A DNA stretch of 32,964 nt from Patescibacteria group bacterium (GCA_018971265.1 JAGXBE010000004.1:1-32964), one strand, 5' to 3'; shown: positions 1 to 9,646, counted from the stretch's first letter. Notes: a model not told the origin generated them from the sequence alone. Program-made: numbers and translations.

Positions 1-782
1 GCCGCCTCCGCGTGTGCACTGTCGCATTCGACCCATGCGACCCCGCCCGGAGTAAGGCGCTGCGGCAGCTCCTCTGCAATACGGCTGATGAGGGAGAGCC
101 CATCCGTGCCCGCGCGGAGCGCAAGTGCGGGCTCATAGCCAGTAACGCTTTCGGGAAGCATGCGGTTTTCAGGAACATAAGGCGGATTTGTGGCGATAAC
201 ATCGAATTTCATGTCACCGAAAGGGGCGAAAAGGTCGCCGATGCGAATGTCCGCGCGCCCCGTTAGAGACAAGGCGTCTCCGACGCCTGGCCCGCTTGCA
301 GCGGGCGTCTCTAACGGGGCGCGCGCCGCATCAAGACCATTCTCGCGAATATTCTTTCGTATCGTCGCATCATGTGCAGGGTCGAGTTCGCCGAAATACA
401 CGCGAGCTTCCGGCAGTCGTGCAAGCGCCGCGCAGCCGACAGCACCCGATCCTGCGCACAAATCTAGAAATCGGAAATGCCCCGCGCCTTTCGCAAATGT
501 CCCCGGACTTTCTCGCTGCGCTCGGCCAGACCGTTCGCTCACGGCGCGGAGCATTTCCTCCGTCCACCACTCCGTTTCAGGGCGGGGAATAAGCGGCCGC
601 GAGTCGAGATGGATTTTCAAGCCGAGGAATGGTTGCCAGCCGATGACATACGCCACCGGCTCACCTCCCGCATCGGGACACCCGACGGGGTGCTGAGTAA
701 GTCGGTGCCTATCCGCCTCAAATTCCGACGTTTTCTTCCCAGCGTACTTTTCTTTTAAGAGCCGCTCCTCGTCTTTCGTCAT
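1..782 (-). CDS. prmC: Peptide chain release factor N5-glutamine methyltransferase (PrmC/HemK), C-terminus runs off the left edge
   Basis: Minus-strand frame open from ATG at 782 (MTKDEERLLKEKYAGKKTSEFEADRH...PVAYVIGWQPFLGLKIHLDSRPLIPRPETEWW...) through FLDLCAGSGAVGCAALA and FDVIATNPPYVPENR (NPPY catalytic motif). Not in the ORF track because there is no stop inside the window. Confidence 0.93.
   Translation of the reverse strand, partial: MTKDEERLLKEKYAGKKTSEFEADRHRLTQHPVGCPDAGGEPVAYVIGWQPFLGLKIHLDSRPLIPRPETEWWTEEMLRAVSERSGRAQRESPGTFAKGAGHFRFLDLCAGSGAVGCAALARLPEARVYFGELDPAHDATIRKNIRENGLDAARAPLETPAASGPGVGDALSLTGRADIRIGDLFAPFGDMKFDVIATNPPYVPENRMLPESVTGYEPALALRAGTDGLSLISRIAEELPQRLTPGGVAWVECDSAHAEA
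252..325. repeat. Palindromic element: 19-bp outer inverted repeat enclosing two 7-bp hairpins (three-way junction), inside the prmC reading frame
   Basis: Outer arms 252-270 (cgcgcgccccgttagagac) and 307-325 (gtctctaacggggcgcgcg) are perfect reverse complements. Inner hairpins: aggcgtc(272-278)/gacgcct(282-288) and gcccgct(290-296)/agcgggc(300-306). Confidence 0.93.
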
Positions 783-804
783 GTAAAGAACGCTACCATA
801 TAAC

Positions 805-835
805 AAAATCGCCCGCGCAGAGCGCGGGCGATTTT
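805..835. terminator. Bidirectional intrinsic terminator
   Basis: Perfect 14-bp stem aaaatcgcccgcgc-aga-gcgcgggcgatttt between the RRM gene stop and prmC start. Confidence 0.85.
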
Positions 836-851
836 GGTTCCGGCGAGGGAA

Positions 852-1205
852 TTAATATCCGCGATTGTAGTCGCCGCCGAAGCCACCGCGATCACCGCCT
901 CCGAAACCGCCTTCGCGGCGCGGAGGACGATCACCTTGCGGGCGGGCAAAAGAGACCGAGAGCGTGCGCCCATCCATCTCCTTGCCATCCCAACGATCGA
1001 TGGCCGCCTGGGCCTCCGCTTCGGAGGCCATCTCGACGAAGCCGAAGCCGCGCGAGCGGCCTGTCATACGGTCGCTAATGATGCTCGCGGAAACAACCGA
1101 ACCGGCCTCACCAAAGGCCTTCTTCAAGTCATCCTCCGTCGAACGATAGGGAATGCCGCCTACGTAAAGCTTGTTTCCCTGCACTGACTGCTGCTGATTA
1201 TCCAT
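852..1205 (-). CDS. RRM-type RNA-binding protein with Gly/Arg-rich tail
   Basis: MDNQQQSVQGNKLYVGGIPYRSTEDDLKKAFGEAGSVVSASIISDRMTGRSRGFGFVEMAS...: RNP2 (LYVGGI) and RNP1 (RGFGFVEM) motifs, C-terminal GGFGGGDRGGFGG. Start placed at ATG 1205 because upstream ORF sequence is not RRM-like. Confidence 0.92.
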   Translation of the reverse strand: MDNQQQSVQGNKLYVGGIPYRSTEDDLKKAFGEAGSVVSASIISDRMTGRSRGFGFVEMASEAEAQAAIDRWDGKEMDGRTLSVSFARPQGDRPPRREGGFGGGDRGGFGGDYNRGY

Positions 1206-1503
1206 GTGTAGATCTAAACCGGTTAATCTCGCCGAAACTGAAAACTTTGCTTGCTCTTTTAGAGTGCGAAGCTCGAATACTCTGCGAGTTTCAGCAGTAT
1301 GACAGAAATATGCGAAGGCCGCAAGAAGCGCTGGGGATAGTGCGGGGAGCGTGGTTGCGTACCACTTGGCACGGAATCCATTTTTATAACAAAACAATAC
1401 TATCCACAGCCATTAAATCCGGAGAAACACAGAAGGATGTTTCTCGGGATGGTTCTCGTTCTTTTAATCAAGCGCAGTGGCTTGACCTTGCGACGACAGC
1501 TTC

Positions 1504-1596
1504 CTAGTGCGTGCTGGACATGAAGGCAGGGAAAAAGAGTCCGATCATGCCGAGCGCCAAAAGTGCGACGATGATTATGGCAAAAACGCGTTTCAT
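1504..1596 (-). CDS. 30-aa single-TM small peptide (hypothetical)
   Basis: MKRVFAIIIVALLALGMIGLFFPAFMSSTH*; below the ORF-track length cutoff. Confidence 0.45.
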   Translation of the reverse strand: MKRVFAIIIVALLALGMIGLFFPAFMSSTH

Positions 1597-1628
1597 AGAG
1601 CGAGGATACCAGAAATCTCGCAAGTGCG

Positions 1629-2702
1629 TTAGAGCACCGGTTCGCGGCCGCCCCGCTTGAAGAAGCGTCCCTCAAGGCTGTACTTGTCGTATCCGTAGAA
1701 GATGAAGGCGATGGGGATGCCGATAAGGACAACGTGCGGCCAGACCGCTTCGCCGAAGTAGAGGAGCGAGAGCGAAAGCCAGAAAAGGAGGAAGAGAGAA
1801 GTGAATCGTATTTCGATTCCGAGAATAAAGAACGCAGCGATGAGTATCTCGACTATCGCCGCACCGAGCACGAGAAAGTGCGGCTCAAAGCCGAATACCT
1901 GCGCGAGACTGCTTGTGTGCCCGGCAAGCGGGAGACTCGCCACCATGAGTGCAAGGTTGTTGTAAAGAATCTTTGCATAGAAGGAGGCGTAAAAAAGCGA
2001 GATGCCGAAAGTGATGCGGAGGACGAGGAACGCATAAGGTGTAAACCTCTTCTTGACGCGGCGGAGCCATCCGGGCAATCGCTCTGCATCGTGGTGCTTG
2101 TTGTGGAAGGAGAGCTGGTGCGCGCCGAGAATAAGGAGCAAAATGAGCTCGCCGAGATAGTTGGCATAGGTAAGCATGTAGATGCCGTGCGCCCATAGTT
2201 CAATGCCGAAGAAGGAGAACGCGACGAGCGCAGCGATACGCGCATAAAAACCGAACGTAATCATGAGACCGGCGATGAGGAGGAGAGCGGTCGCAATGCT
2301 CGTGTAAGCGCCGAAGGTCGCCGAAAGCGGGAGTTCCGGTCCGAAGAGCGCCTGGTGATAGCTTGCGGCAATGAGAGCAATGCCTATGGTGACGCGGGTT
2401 ATGACCGGTGCATAAGGCGGCAGTTTTGCGAGAAAGGGACCGAAGAGTCGTTCAAGCCGTCTCGAGATAGAGACGAAAAAGACGATGAAGATGAGCAGCG
2501 CCGCGATAAAACCCCAGAACAAGAATTGATTCAAGTTGGCGAAAATCGTCTGCCACTCGGAAAATGCCGGCATCTGGAGTGCGCGCCGTATAGCGTCCTG
2601 CGGAAGCACGTACACCTCGTGCGCGAAGGCGGATGCGGGTGCCAAGAGTGCGACGAAAAACGCGAGCGTGCGGAGGAGGGAAGAGCGCATCGTTCTTTCC
2701 AT
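1629..2702 (-). CDS. Polytopic membrane protein, DoxX-like, with N-terminal signal sequence
   Basis: 357-aa ORF with signal peptide (LLRTLAFFVALLAPASAFAHEVYVLPQDA) and multiple TM helices; repeated DoxX-like segments (LVLRITFGISLFYASFYAKIL; FLVLGAAIVEILIAAFFILGIEIRF). Confidence 0.75.
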   Translation of the reverse strand: MERTMRSSLLRTLAFFVALLAPASAFAHEVYVLPQDAIRRALQMPAFSEWQTIFANLNQFLFWGFIAALLIFIVFFVSISRRLERLFGPFLAKLPPYAPVITRVTIGIALIAASYHQALFGPELPLSATFGAYTSIATALLLIAGLMITFGFYARIAALVAFSFFGIELWAHGIYMLTYANYLGELILLLILGAHQLSFHNKHHDAERLPGWLRRVKKRFTPYAFLVLRITFGISLFYASFYAKILYNNLALMVASLPLAGHTSSLAQVFGFEPHFLVLGAAIVEILIAAFFILGIEIRFTSLFLLFWLSLSLLYFGEAVWPHVVLIGIPIAFIFYGYDKYSLEGRFFKRGGREPVL

Positions 2703-2706
2703 TGTA

Positions 2707-4365
2707 TCATCCGGTAATCATGTCTCTCTTAATATCGGCGAAACCCCCACCGACTTTTTTCCCGGGGTTGAATATGTTCTGCGGATCGAAAATCTCTTTC
2801 GTTTCCGCAAAAAGCGCGACCATCTCCGGTCCGAAGAGCATCGGGAGGTATGGGGTGCGGATGATTCCGTCGTTGTGCTCGCCCGTGGTCGTGCCGCCCT
2901 CCTGTATCACAAGCTCGTAGACCTTCGGTGCGAGCTCGAGAATAACGTTTCGGTTTTCTTCTTTGGAGAGGTCCATGAGCGGGATGATGTGGAAATTGCC
3001 GTTGCCGATGTGGCCGGCGATAGTGTAAATGAAGTGTGATTTGTATTCATCAAGAAGCGCGTTCAATTTCGGCAGGAATTCCGGATAACTTGCGGGGGGA
3101 ACGACAAAGTCGTCAATGAAGGGCGATGCGTACCTACCGTGGAGATTCTTGCGCAAGAGCGAAAAGCTCTCGCGGCGTATAATCCAGTACTTCTCGGATT
3201 CTTTCTCATTCTTCTCTATCCTCGTCTGCACATGGAGGTCGGCGAGAGCCTTTTTCGCCGCGAGCGCTTTCCGATCCGCCTCGGCCACCGTGTCCTCGGC
3301 GAATTCCGCCATAAGGATCATCTTCGGCACGCCGCCGGTTGCGATCATCGCCGCCTCGGCTACGAAACTGATGCCGAGCCGAGCCGCCTTGGCAAAACCC
3401 ATCTGCAGGAGCATCTCGGGGAGGAACTTCACTGCGAGCTCGAACGTGTGATTGTCATAGGATTCGAACGATTCCGGGTCCTGAAGAAGCACGCGCCGTA
3501 CTATCTCTGGAAGAATGTCGAGATCGTAGAGGAAAATGACGAGCATTGCGCGATGCTCCTTCGGCTTCACGAGGGCGAGCTTTGCCTTCGTCCAGAGCGC
3601 GAGCGTTCCCTGCGAGCCGCAGACGAGCTTCGCGAGATTAAACGTGCCTGCCGCGTCGTCGCGCACACTCCAGAGCGCATAACCGGCTGAATTCTTCGAT
3701 ACTTTCGGTTTGTGCGCGCGAATAAGAGCAGCATTCTCAAGAAGAAGCGCGTCCATGGCACGGTAAATGCGGCCCTCAAACGTTTCAAGCTTCTTCTTTT
3801 TCGCGAGTTCCGGCAAAGTGAGCGACTTGAAGGTGCACTGCGAGCCATCGGAGAGGACCACATCGAGTTCTTCGACGTATTTCTCAGTTTTGCCGTACTT
3901 GAGGGTGCGTTCGCCGCCAGAATTATTCGCGATTATGCCGCCCATAGCTGCCAATTCGCGGCTCGCCGGGTAGGAGGGGAGGATGAGCCCTTTCGCAAGC
4001 GTCGCTTTCTCGAAATCACGGTAGTAGACCCCGGGTTCGGTGACGGCATAATCGTCACCCACTTCAAGCAGGTGGTTCATGTGCTCCGTAAAGGAGATCA
4101 CCACGCCGTCCGTGAGTGGGCCGCCGGACATATCGGTTCCCGCGGCGCGCGCCGCAAGAGCGACAGATGCGCCGCCGTCTGCGGCGGCGCGAACTTCTTT
4201 TACTGCCGCACTCACGTCGTCTGCGTTTTTTGGATACACGACGAGTTCCGGCATCCGCATGAAGAGGGAAGTATCGCGGCTCGCTGCTTTGCGCGCGAGC
4301 ACATCGTCCGTCACTTCGCCCCGCAGGGCGCGCTTGAGCACAGTCTTCAAGTCGCCAATATTCAT
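2707..4365 (-). CDS. FAD-linked oxidase / D-lactate (glycolate) dehydrogenase family (GlcD-like)
   Basis: 552 aa; PELVVYPKNADDVSAAVKEV, ARAAGTDMSGGPLTDGVVISF, GGIIANNSGGERTLKYGKTEKYVEELDVVLSDG, GHIGNGNFHIIPL, EHNDGIIRTPYLP, IFDPQNIFNPGKK. Confidence 0.92.
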   Translation of the reverse strand: MNIGDLKTVLKRALRGEVTDDVLARKAASRDTSLFMRMPELVVYPKNADDVSAAVKEVRAAADGGASVALAARAAGTDMSGGPLTDGVVISFTEHMNHLLEVGDDYAVTEPGVYYRDFEKATLAKGLILPSYPASRELAAMGGIIANNSGGERTLKYGKTEKYVEELDVVLSDGSQCTFKSLTLPELAKKKKLETFEGRIYRAMDALLLENAALIRAHKPKVSKNSAGYALWSVRDDAAGTFNLAKLVCGSQGTLALWTKAKLALVKPKEHRAMLVIFLYDLDILPEIVRRVLLQDPESFESYDNHTFELAVKFLPEMLLQMGFAKAARLGISFVAEAAMIATGGVPKMILMAEFAEDTVAEADRKALAAKKALADLHVQTRIEKNEKESEKYWIIRRESFSLLRKNLHGRYASPFIDDFVVPPASYPEFLPKLNALLDEYKSHFIYTIAGHIGNGNFHIIPLMDLSKEENRNVILELAPKVYELVIQEGGTTTGEHNDGIIRTPYLPMLFGPEMVALFAETKEIFDPQNIFNPGKKVGGGFADIKRDMITG

Positions 4366-4385
4366 CGAATACAGTATACCCCCAC

Positions 4386-7300
4386 ATGAGACGTCTTAGT
4401 GCTACCATGGAGACAATGCGCGCTCGCTCGCTCATTGGGCTGTTCTCTGTTGCCACGTCATTTTGCGTGCCAGCGTTTGTCCATGCCTCTACCATCTGGA
4501 GTTCTGCCGCAATTCACCCTGACGAAGTTCTCGTCTACACCCCAAGTTTAACCAACCCTTGGTATGGCGGAACTTCAACTTCAAGCATTATTCAGATAGG
4601 AACATGGAGCCAGCCAGATTTCACTACCGATGCAAGTACCACCATCCATATCTGGGCGCGCTGGAATGGGCAGGTGAGTCCGGTGCTCGATATTCTCATG
4701 GCCGCAACCGATCCGGCGACCAATCCATATGACACAAATCAAAACATAATCCAGCATCCGAATGGTGACATCTATCGACTCAATGTATACGCCACTTCCT
4801 CACTGCAGGAATACGTACTCCCCACAATCCCCGCTAAAACTCTCAGTACCGGCGATGCGGTTAATTTTTGGGTATGGTTCTACCCTTCGTGGGCGGCATA
4901 CGGAGCGGATCATTGGCTCGGTTCAAATGGTACGCTGCCCTATGTAGAAATATGCGAAGTGCAGTGTACCGGCAACGACTCGTCTCCTTCAATTGTCATT
5001 CTCGGTAATGCAACCACGACTGTTGAATTCGGTTCCGCTTTTATCGACCCTGGTGCCACAGCACATGACAGCATTGACGGAGACATTACGAGTGCGGTTC
5101 AGGTCACAGGATCTGTAAATACCGATACTCTAGGCACCACCACTCTTACATATTCGGTCACCAACTCGCGCGGACTTACCTCATCAGCATCGCGTACGGT
5201 TGTCGTCGCATGTACGCATAACTGTGTTTCAAGCGTTCTTTTCCTGCCAGGCATCGAGGGGAGTCGGTTGTATGAGAGTACCGGCTGCGGTAAGTCGGCC
5301 GAGGAGAAATTGTGGGAGCCGTATGATGGATTGTGGAGTGCCGCGTGGGGTGCTGGAGATAAAAAGGTGGCTGACCTTTCACTCAATTCGAACGGAGAAA
5401 GCTCATGTTCAGATATTTATACGAAGGAAGGAGACATCCTTGACTCGGCCGGCGGCGGCAACATCTACCGATCGTTCATCGACGAGATGAACGCCCTCAA
5501 GTCAGGCGGCACGATTAATGACTGGAATCCGGTCGCGTATGATTGGCGCCTCTCGCTTCCCGATCTGCTCACCAGGGGCGTCGAGCGCAATGGCAAGATT
5601 TACTATGAAGAGGCGACGGATACGCCTTATATTGAGCAGACGCTTCGCCAACTCGCGGCAAGCTCGAAGACGGGCAAGGTCACCATCGTCGCACACAGCA
5701 ACGGCGGTCTCGTCGCCAAGGCGCTCATGCAAAAACTCGGCGCGACTACGACGGCAGAACTCGTCGACAAGGTCATTATGGTTGCGGTACCGCAGAGCGG
5801 CGCGCCTTACGCCGTCGGCGCATTGCTCGTGGGAGATAATGCCGGCATTTATTCGCACGGCATTCAGATTGTCTCAAACCAGGCGGCTCGCACCTTCTCC
5901 CAGAACTCGCCGATGGCGTACCACCTGCTCCCATCCCAGACCTATTTCGACAGTATCATGTACGACCCGGCTCATCCAGTCGCACGTTTTGAGGGCGATG
6001 GGTACGCAACCGAGCGTGCCGCGTATGGCGGCGTTATCGGGACAGAGTCCGAACTAGACGATTTCCTTCTTGCCAAGGATGGCGGACGCACACAAGCCGC
6101 TGATGGAGATCTTTCTGCAGCGAAGATATTGAATCCGGTACTCGTCAGCTACGCCACAAGCACTCACGACGCTCTCGACTCTTGGACACCTCCCGCGGGC
6201 ATTACGGTAGACCAGATCGCCGGCTGGGGAGTTGATACGGTCGCGGGTATCGACTTTTACTCGCAGCAGTCGTGGTTACTCGGCACCCAACGGCTTTATA
6301 GGCCAATTCCTATCGAAGACGGAGACGGTACCGTCCCTGTGCCAAGTGTGTTTCTGGTGACGTCGAGCACGAGCGTGAAGGATTATTGGGTGGATTTGAA
6401 TTCCTACTATAATGCTACAAAAATAAAACGCACGCATTCAGATCTGTTTGAAGTCCCCTCCCTTCAAGCTTTCATCAAGAACCTCATCGAAAATAGTACG
6501 AGTACGCTTCCGTCATATATTCAAACCACGCGGCCATTGCCCAATGACATAACGAAGAAGCTCACATACTTCCTCCATTCACCTCTCACGCTCCAGCTCA
6601 CCGATGGCTCGGGCAATGTCACGGGCATGAGCCCCGATGGCTCGGTTACCGAAAATATCCCCGGCTCGACCTATGGCGAATTCGGCGAGGTGAAGTACGT
6701 CACCCTTCCCGAAGGGAATGTGTACCAGCTCACGATGCACGGGCTTTCAAGCGGCGTGTTCTCGCTCGATATGCAGGAGAGAGCCGGCGACACCGTTACC
6801 GCCTCGAGCACCGTCGCAGATGTCCCGACAACCGCGAGCACCACGGTCACCATGATGGTACCAACCGATGTCTCGATGCTGTCGCCCATGAATGTTGATG
6901 AAAACGGAGACGGGACGATTGATAGCGTCATCACGCCGAAGCTCGGCGACACCATTGTCTTCGACAGAGTACCGCCGGAGCTACATCTGACGTTTAGCAC
7001 TACTACACAATCGCTCGCCATTACCGGCACCGACGACCAGGGCCCCGTAACACTTACCTCTACTACCGCACAGCCGGCCCGCTTTGTGAAAAAACAAAAA
7101 GGGCGCGCAGAAGACGGGCGAGACTCGCACGAAGCAGTCACGACCACCATTGCGCGCGACATGGCAGGGAACACGACCGCTGTCTCTTACACGACCGCGC
7201 TGTCGTACGAAGGCAGTCTCTCTATAGACGTGCTTTCACTCGCGTACAACGGAGCAACGACCACACTGCCCGAGACAACGCTCACATTCAACTGGGGAAG

Positions 7301-7541
7301 ATCGCACACCGGTGACTACAAAACTCTCGAGTCGGTCTTGCATACCGCAACGACAACCATCACTGCCCGCTATCAGTCTAAACCGGATCGAACGATTATT
7401 ACGACGAGTACGCAGACTGAGAAAAGGAACAGGCGCGGCGATGAAAAAGAACACCTTGTTCACGACACGCGCGAAGTTGTTCCCGGGATGGTGATACCCT
7501 ATATGACAACGGAGACGGGGAACATACTTATCAGCCACTAG
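4386..7541 (+). CDS. Large secreted lipase/esterase of LCAT-like alpha/beta-hydrolase fold with an Ig-like (DUF5011-type) domain
   Basis: 1051 aa; signal peptide; GNATTTVEFGSAFIDPGATAHDSIDGDITSAVQVTGSVNTDTLGTTTLTYSVTNSRGLTSSASRTVVV (DUF5011-like); VLFLPGIEGSRLYE; nucleophile elbow VAHSNGGLVAKALM; EDGDGTVPVPSV; KRTHSDLF. Start may be ATG 4410 rather than 4386. Confidence 0.85.
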   Translation: MRRLSATMETMRARSLIGLFSVATSFCVPAFVHASTIWSSAAIHPDEVLVYTPSLTNPWYGGTSTSSIIQIGTWSQPDFTTDASTTIHIWARWNGQVSPVLDILMAATDPATNPYDTNQNIIQHPNGDIYRLNVYATSSLQEYVLPTIPAKTLSTGDAVNFWVWFYPSWAAYGADHWLGSNGTLPYVEICEVQCTGNDSSPSIVILGNATTTVEFGSAFIDPGATAHDSIDGDITSAVQVTGSVNTDTLGTTTLTYSVTNSRGLTSSASRTVVVACTHNCVSSVLFLPGIEGSRLYESTGCGKSAEEKLWEPYDGLWSAAWGAGDKKVADLSLNSNGESSCSDIYTKEGDILDSAGGGNIYRSFIDEMNALKSGGTINDWNPVAYDWRLSLPDLLTRGVERNGKIYYEEATDTPYIEQTLRQLAASSKTGKVTIVAHSNGGLVAKALMQKLGATTTAELVDKVIMVAVPQSGAPYAVGALLVGDNAGIYSHGIQIVSNQAARTFSQNSPMAYHLLPSQTYFDSIMYDPAHPVARFEGDGYATERAAYGGVIGTESELDDFLLAKDGGRTQAADGDLSAAKILNPVLVSYATSTHDALDSWTPPAGITVDQIAGWGVDTVAGIDFYSQQSWLLGTQRLYRPIPIEDGDGTVPVPSVFLVTSSTSVKDYWVDLNSYYNATKIKRTHSDLFEVPSLQAFIKNLIENSTSTLPSYIQTTRPLPNDITKKLTYFLHSPLTLQLTDGSGNVTGMSPDGSVTENIPGSTYGEFGEVKYVTLPEGNVYQLTMHGLSSGVFSLDMQERAGDTVTASSTVADVPTTASTTVTMMVPTDVSMLSPMNVDENGDGTIDSVITPKLGDTIVFDRVPPELHLTFSTTTQSLAITGTDDQGPVTLTSTTAQPARFVKKQKGRAEDGRDSHEAVTTTIARDMAGNTTAVSYTTALSYEGSLSIDVLSLAYNGATTTLPETTLTFNWGRSHTGDYKTLESVLHTATTTITARYQSKPDRTIITTSTQTEKRNRRGDEKEHLVHDTREVVPGMVIPYMTTETGNILISH

Positions 7542-7549
7542 CTTCCAAA

Positions 7550-7966
7550 ATGAAAAAAAAACTTACTCAAAGTATTCCGGTAGTACTTGTGCTTCTGGTA
7601 GTCGGATTTGGGAATTTTAGTCAGTGGTGTTCTGCCGATGGCCATATCTGCAATCGGACTGTATTAGACCGGATGATTCCTTATGTGACTTACCCCCTCT
7701 ACTTCTTCGCCCTTTACCTCCTTCCCATCACCATCATCCTTGTTTTCGTCTCCAATCCTGTCTTCAAATCGTGGCTTAAGCTCGCGGTATGGGCAGTACC
7801 ACTTCTGCTTATCTTTATATCAACACAGCCGGTTGTGGGTTCATTCTTGTCGACCAATCGAGACGATACTGCGCGCCTGGCAGGAGAAATCTTCACCGTT
7901 CTCAGTTTCGTCCTCATCACTTGGAAGTACTACACCTCCCGTCGGGCGAATTCCGTGAAAGTCTGA
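7550..7966 (+). CDS. Hypothetical multi-TM membrane protein
   Basis: 138-aa ORF with about 4 hydrophobic segments directly downstream of the lipase gene. Confidence 0.65.
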   Translation: MKKKLTQSIPVVLVLLVVGFGNFSQWCSADGHICNRTVLDRMIPYVTYPLYFFALYLLPITIILVFVSNPVFKSWLKLAVWAVPLLLIFISTQPVVGSFLSTNRDDTARLAGEIFTVLSFVLITWKYYTSRRANSVKV

Positions 7967-8064
7967 CTTTCACAAGCCGGTAACATTAGAGAGTTTGAAG
8001 AAAAAGCAATGGTGGTAGTAATAGCATCTCCCAAGATGCCATCGACAAGTGCTATGCTTACCGC

Positions 8065-8604
8065 ATGAAAAGGTATGCGATAGGCCTTGGTGCGCTTGTG
8101 TTGGCAGCTGCTATAGCGCTGTGGGTATGGGACGTACGCATCGCGAAGGCGCCGACGGGCACTCAAGGATGCACGCAGGAAGCGAAGCTCTGTCCCGACG
8201 GCTCTTCAGTTGGGCGCACGGGACCCAATTGTGAATACGCAGCCTGTCCTGGGTCGGATACAGCAACCGGTACCGGCAACAGCATTCTGCCCTACGATTC
8301 GGGCGTGCAAGGCATAGTTTCGCTTGGTCCGACGTGTCCGGTCGAGCGCATACCACCCGACCCCTCATGTGCCGACAAGCCATACGCAACCGCCATCGCC
8401 GTCTACCATACCGGTTCGCAATCGGTATTCCTCATGGGGAATTCTGATGCAAGCGGCGCATTCAAGTTTTCGCTCCCACCCGGCGCCTACACACTCCAGG
8501 CGACAAACGGCAAGACCTTTCCGCGTTGTACGGCGGTGACTGTTTCGGTCCCCGCAAGCGGGTACGCTTCGACCACCATCTCCTGCGATACGGGTATCCG
8601 CTAG
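8065..8604 (+). CDS. Hypothetical membrane-anchored/secreted protein with Cys motif and carboxypeptidase-regulatory-like domain
   Basis: 179 aa; N-terminal TM; CTQEAKLCPDGSSVGRTGPNCEYAACP; GAFKFSLPPGAYTLQATNGKTFPRCTAVTVSVPASGYASTTISC. Confidence 0.75.
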   Translation: MKRYAIGLGALVLAAAIALWVWDVRIAKAPTGTQGCTQEAKLCPDGSSVGRTGPNCEYAACPGSDTATGTGNSILPYDSGVQGIVSLGPTCPVERIPPDPSCADKPYATAIAVYHTGSQSVFLMGNSDASGAFKFSLPPGAYTLQATNGKTFPRCTAVTVSVPASGYASTTISCDTGIR

Positions 8605-8635
8605 CAACTAATTTCTTCTCGAAAGAGAAAGTACG

Positions 8636-9358
8636 ATGAAGCAAAATATGAGAAACAAAAGCTCTTGGCTCGTACTTGGTGCACTCGTACTAGCTGGAAT
8701 CGGTCTCGCGTATTATTTCGAGGGCAAAGGCGCACCCGCTTCTACCGCGCCCGCAAAAACATCAACAGCGACCTCAACGTCGCCAATCGCGAGCATCACG
8801 ACTCCGCAGGGCGTGAGCTTCACGTATTCGACGGAAAAGTATGGACTTGCGACAACCCCCGACCAGGTGCTCACTCTTTCCTACATTCCACCCTGTGAAG
8901 AGGATTTCGACTACTGCCTGTACAACAAGAGCCCAGACTTTTCTGGGACCAATTTCGAAAGCGCGGGGCTGCGCATCAAAGCACGCGGCGACCTCGCCTC
9001 TAAACAGTCTTGTCTTACTACGCCACCTGCCGGTCGCTCCAGCCCCCCGACGACTACTTCTTCAGGTACCGTCTACGCCACAAGCGCCTTCCCGGTGGAC
9101 GGCGCCGCAGCAGGCCACTATGCATCCGGCACGCTTTATCGCCTCTATGCCGCCGGCCACTGTACGGAGTTTGAAACGCGCATCGGCGAGTCGCAGTATG
9201 CGAATTTTCCTGCCGGTTCGATACAAAAATTCACCGACGCCGATCGCACACGGGTGGAAGCGGAGTTGATGTCAATCCTTGCGAGCGTGAGCGTCTCGGG
9301 CGTGTCCGTCGTCTTTCAGATTCCTGCGCCGCCTGCGGGTGTATACTTATCGCATTAA
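8636..9358 (+). CDS. Hypothetical membrane-anchored extracytoplasmic protein
   Basis: 240-aa ORF, N-terminal TM (SWLVLGALVLAGIGLAYYFEG) followed by a Ser/Thr/Pro-rich linker. Confidence 0.65.
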   Translation: MKQNMRNKSSWLVLGALVLAGIGLAYYFEGKGAPASTAPAKTSTATSTSPIASITTPQGVSFTYSTEKYGLATTPDQVLTLSYIPPCEEDFDYCLYNKSPDFSGTNFESAGLRIKARGDLASKQSCLTTPPAGRSSPPTTTSSGTVYATSAFPVDGAAAGHYASGTLYRLYAAGHCTEFETRIGESQYANFPAGSIQKFTDADRTRVEAELMSILASVSVSGVSVVFQIPAPPAGVYLSH

Positions 9359-9379
9359 CCGGATGATAATAATATCGCT

Positions 9380-9646
9380 ATGAACCAGCTGAATCCTCGT
9401 CGTGCAGGTCTTGCCGTCGGTGTATTTGCCGGTGGCGCGCATCTTATCTGGGCAGTTCTTGTCGCGTTTGGGTGGGCGCAGGCACTTGTAAATTTCATCC
9501 TATGGGCGCACATGATGAGCACGTCCTACATCGTGGCACCCTTTGACCTCACCGCGGCCGCTACGCTCGTCATCCTGACGACCATCATTGGATATGTCGC
9601 AGGGGATATTTTCGCGCTCATCTGGAACCGAATGCATCGCGCATAG
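9380..9646 (+). CDS. Small membrane protein (two TM)
   Basis: 88 aa; MNQLNPRRAGLAVGVFAGGAHLIWAVLVAFGWAQALVNFILWAHMMSTSYIVAPFDLTAAATLVILTTIIGYVAGDIFALIWNRMHRA. Confidence 0.75.
   Translation: MNQLNPRRAGLAVGVFAGGAHLIWAVLVAFGWAQALVNFILWAHMMSTSYIVAPFDLTAAATLVILTTIIGYVAGDIFALIWNRMHRA

Noticed and set aside
1734-2198. 154-aa + strand ORF (MRPDRFAEVEERERKPEKEEERSESY...)
   Set aside because: Antisense shadow of the DoxX-like gene; charged low-complexity composition typical of reverse-complemented GC-rich hydrophobic codons.
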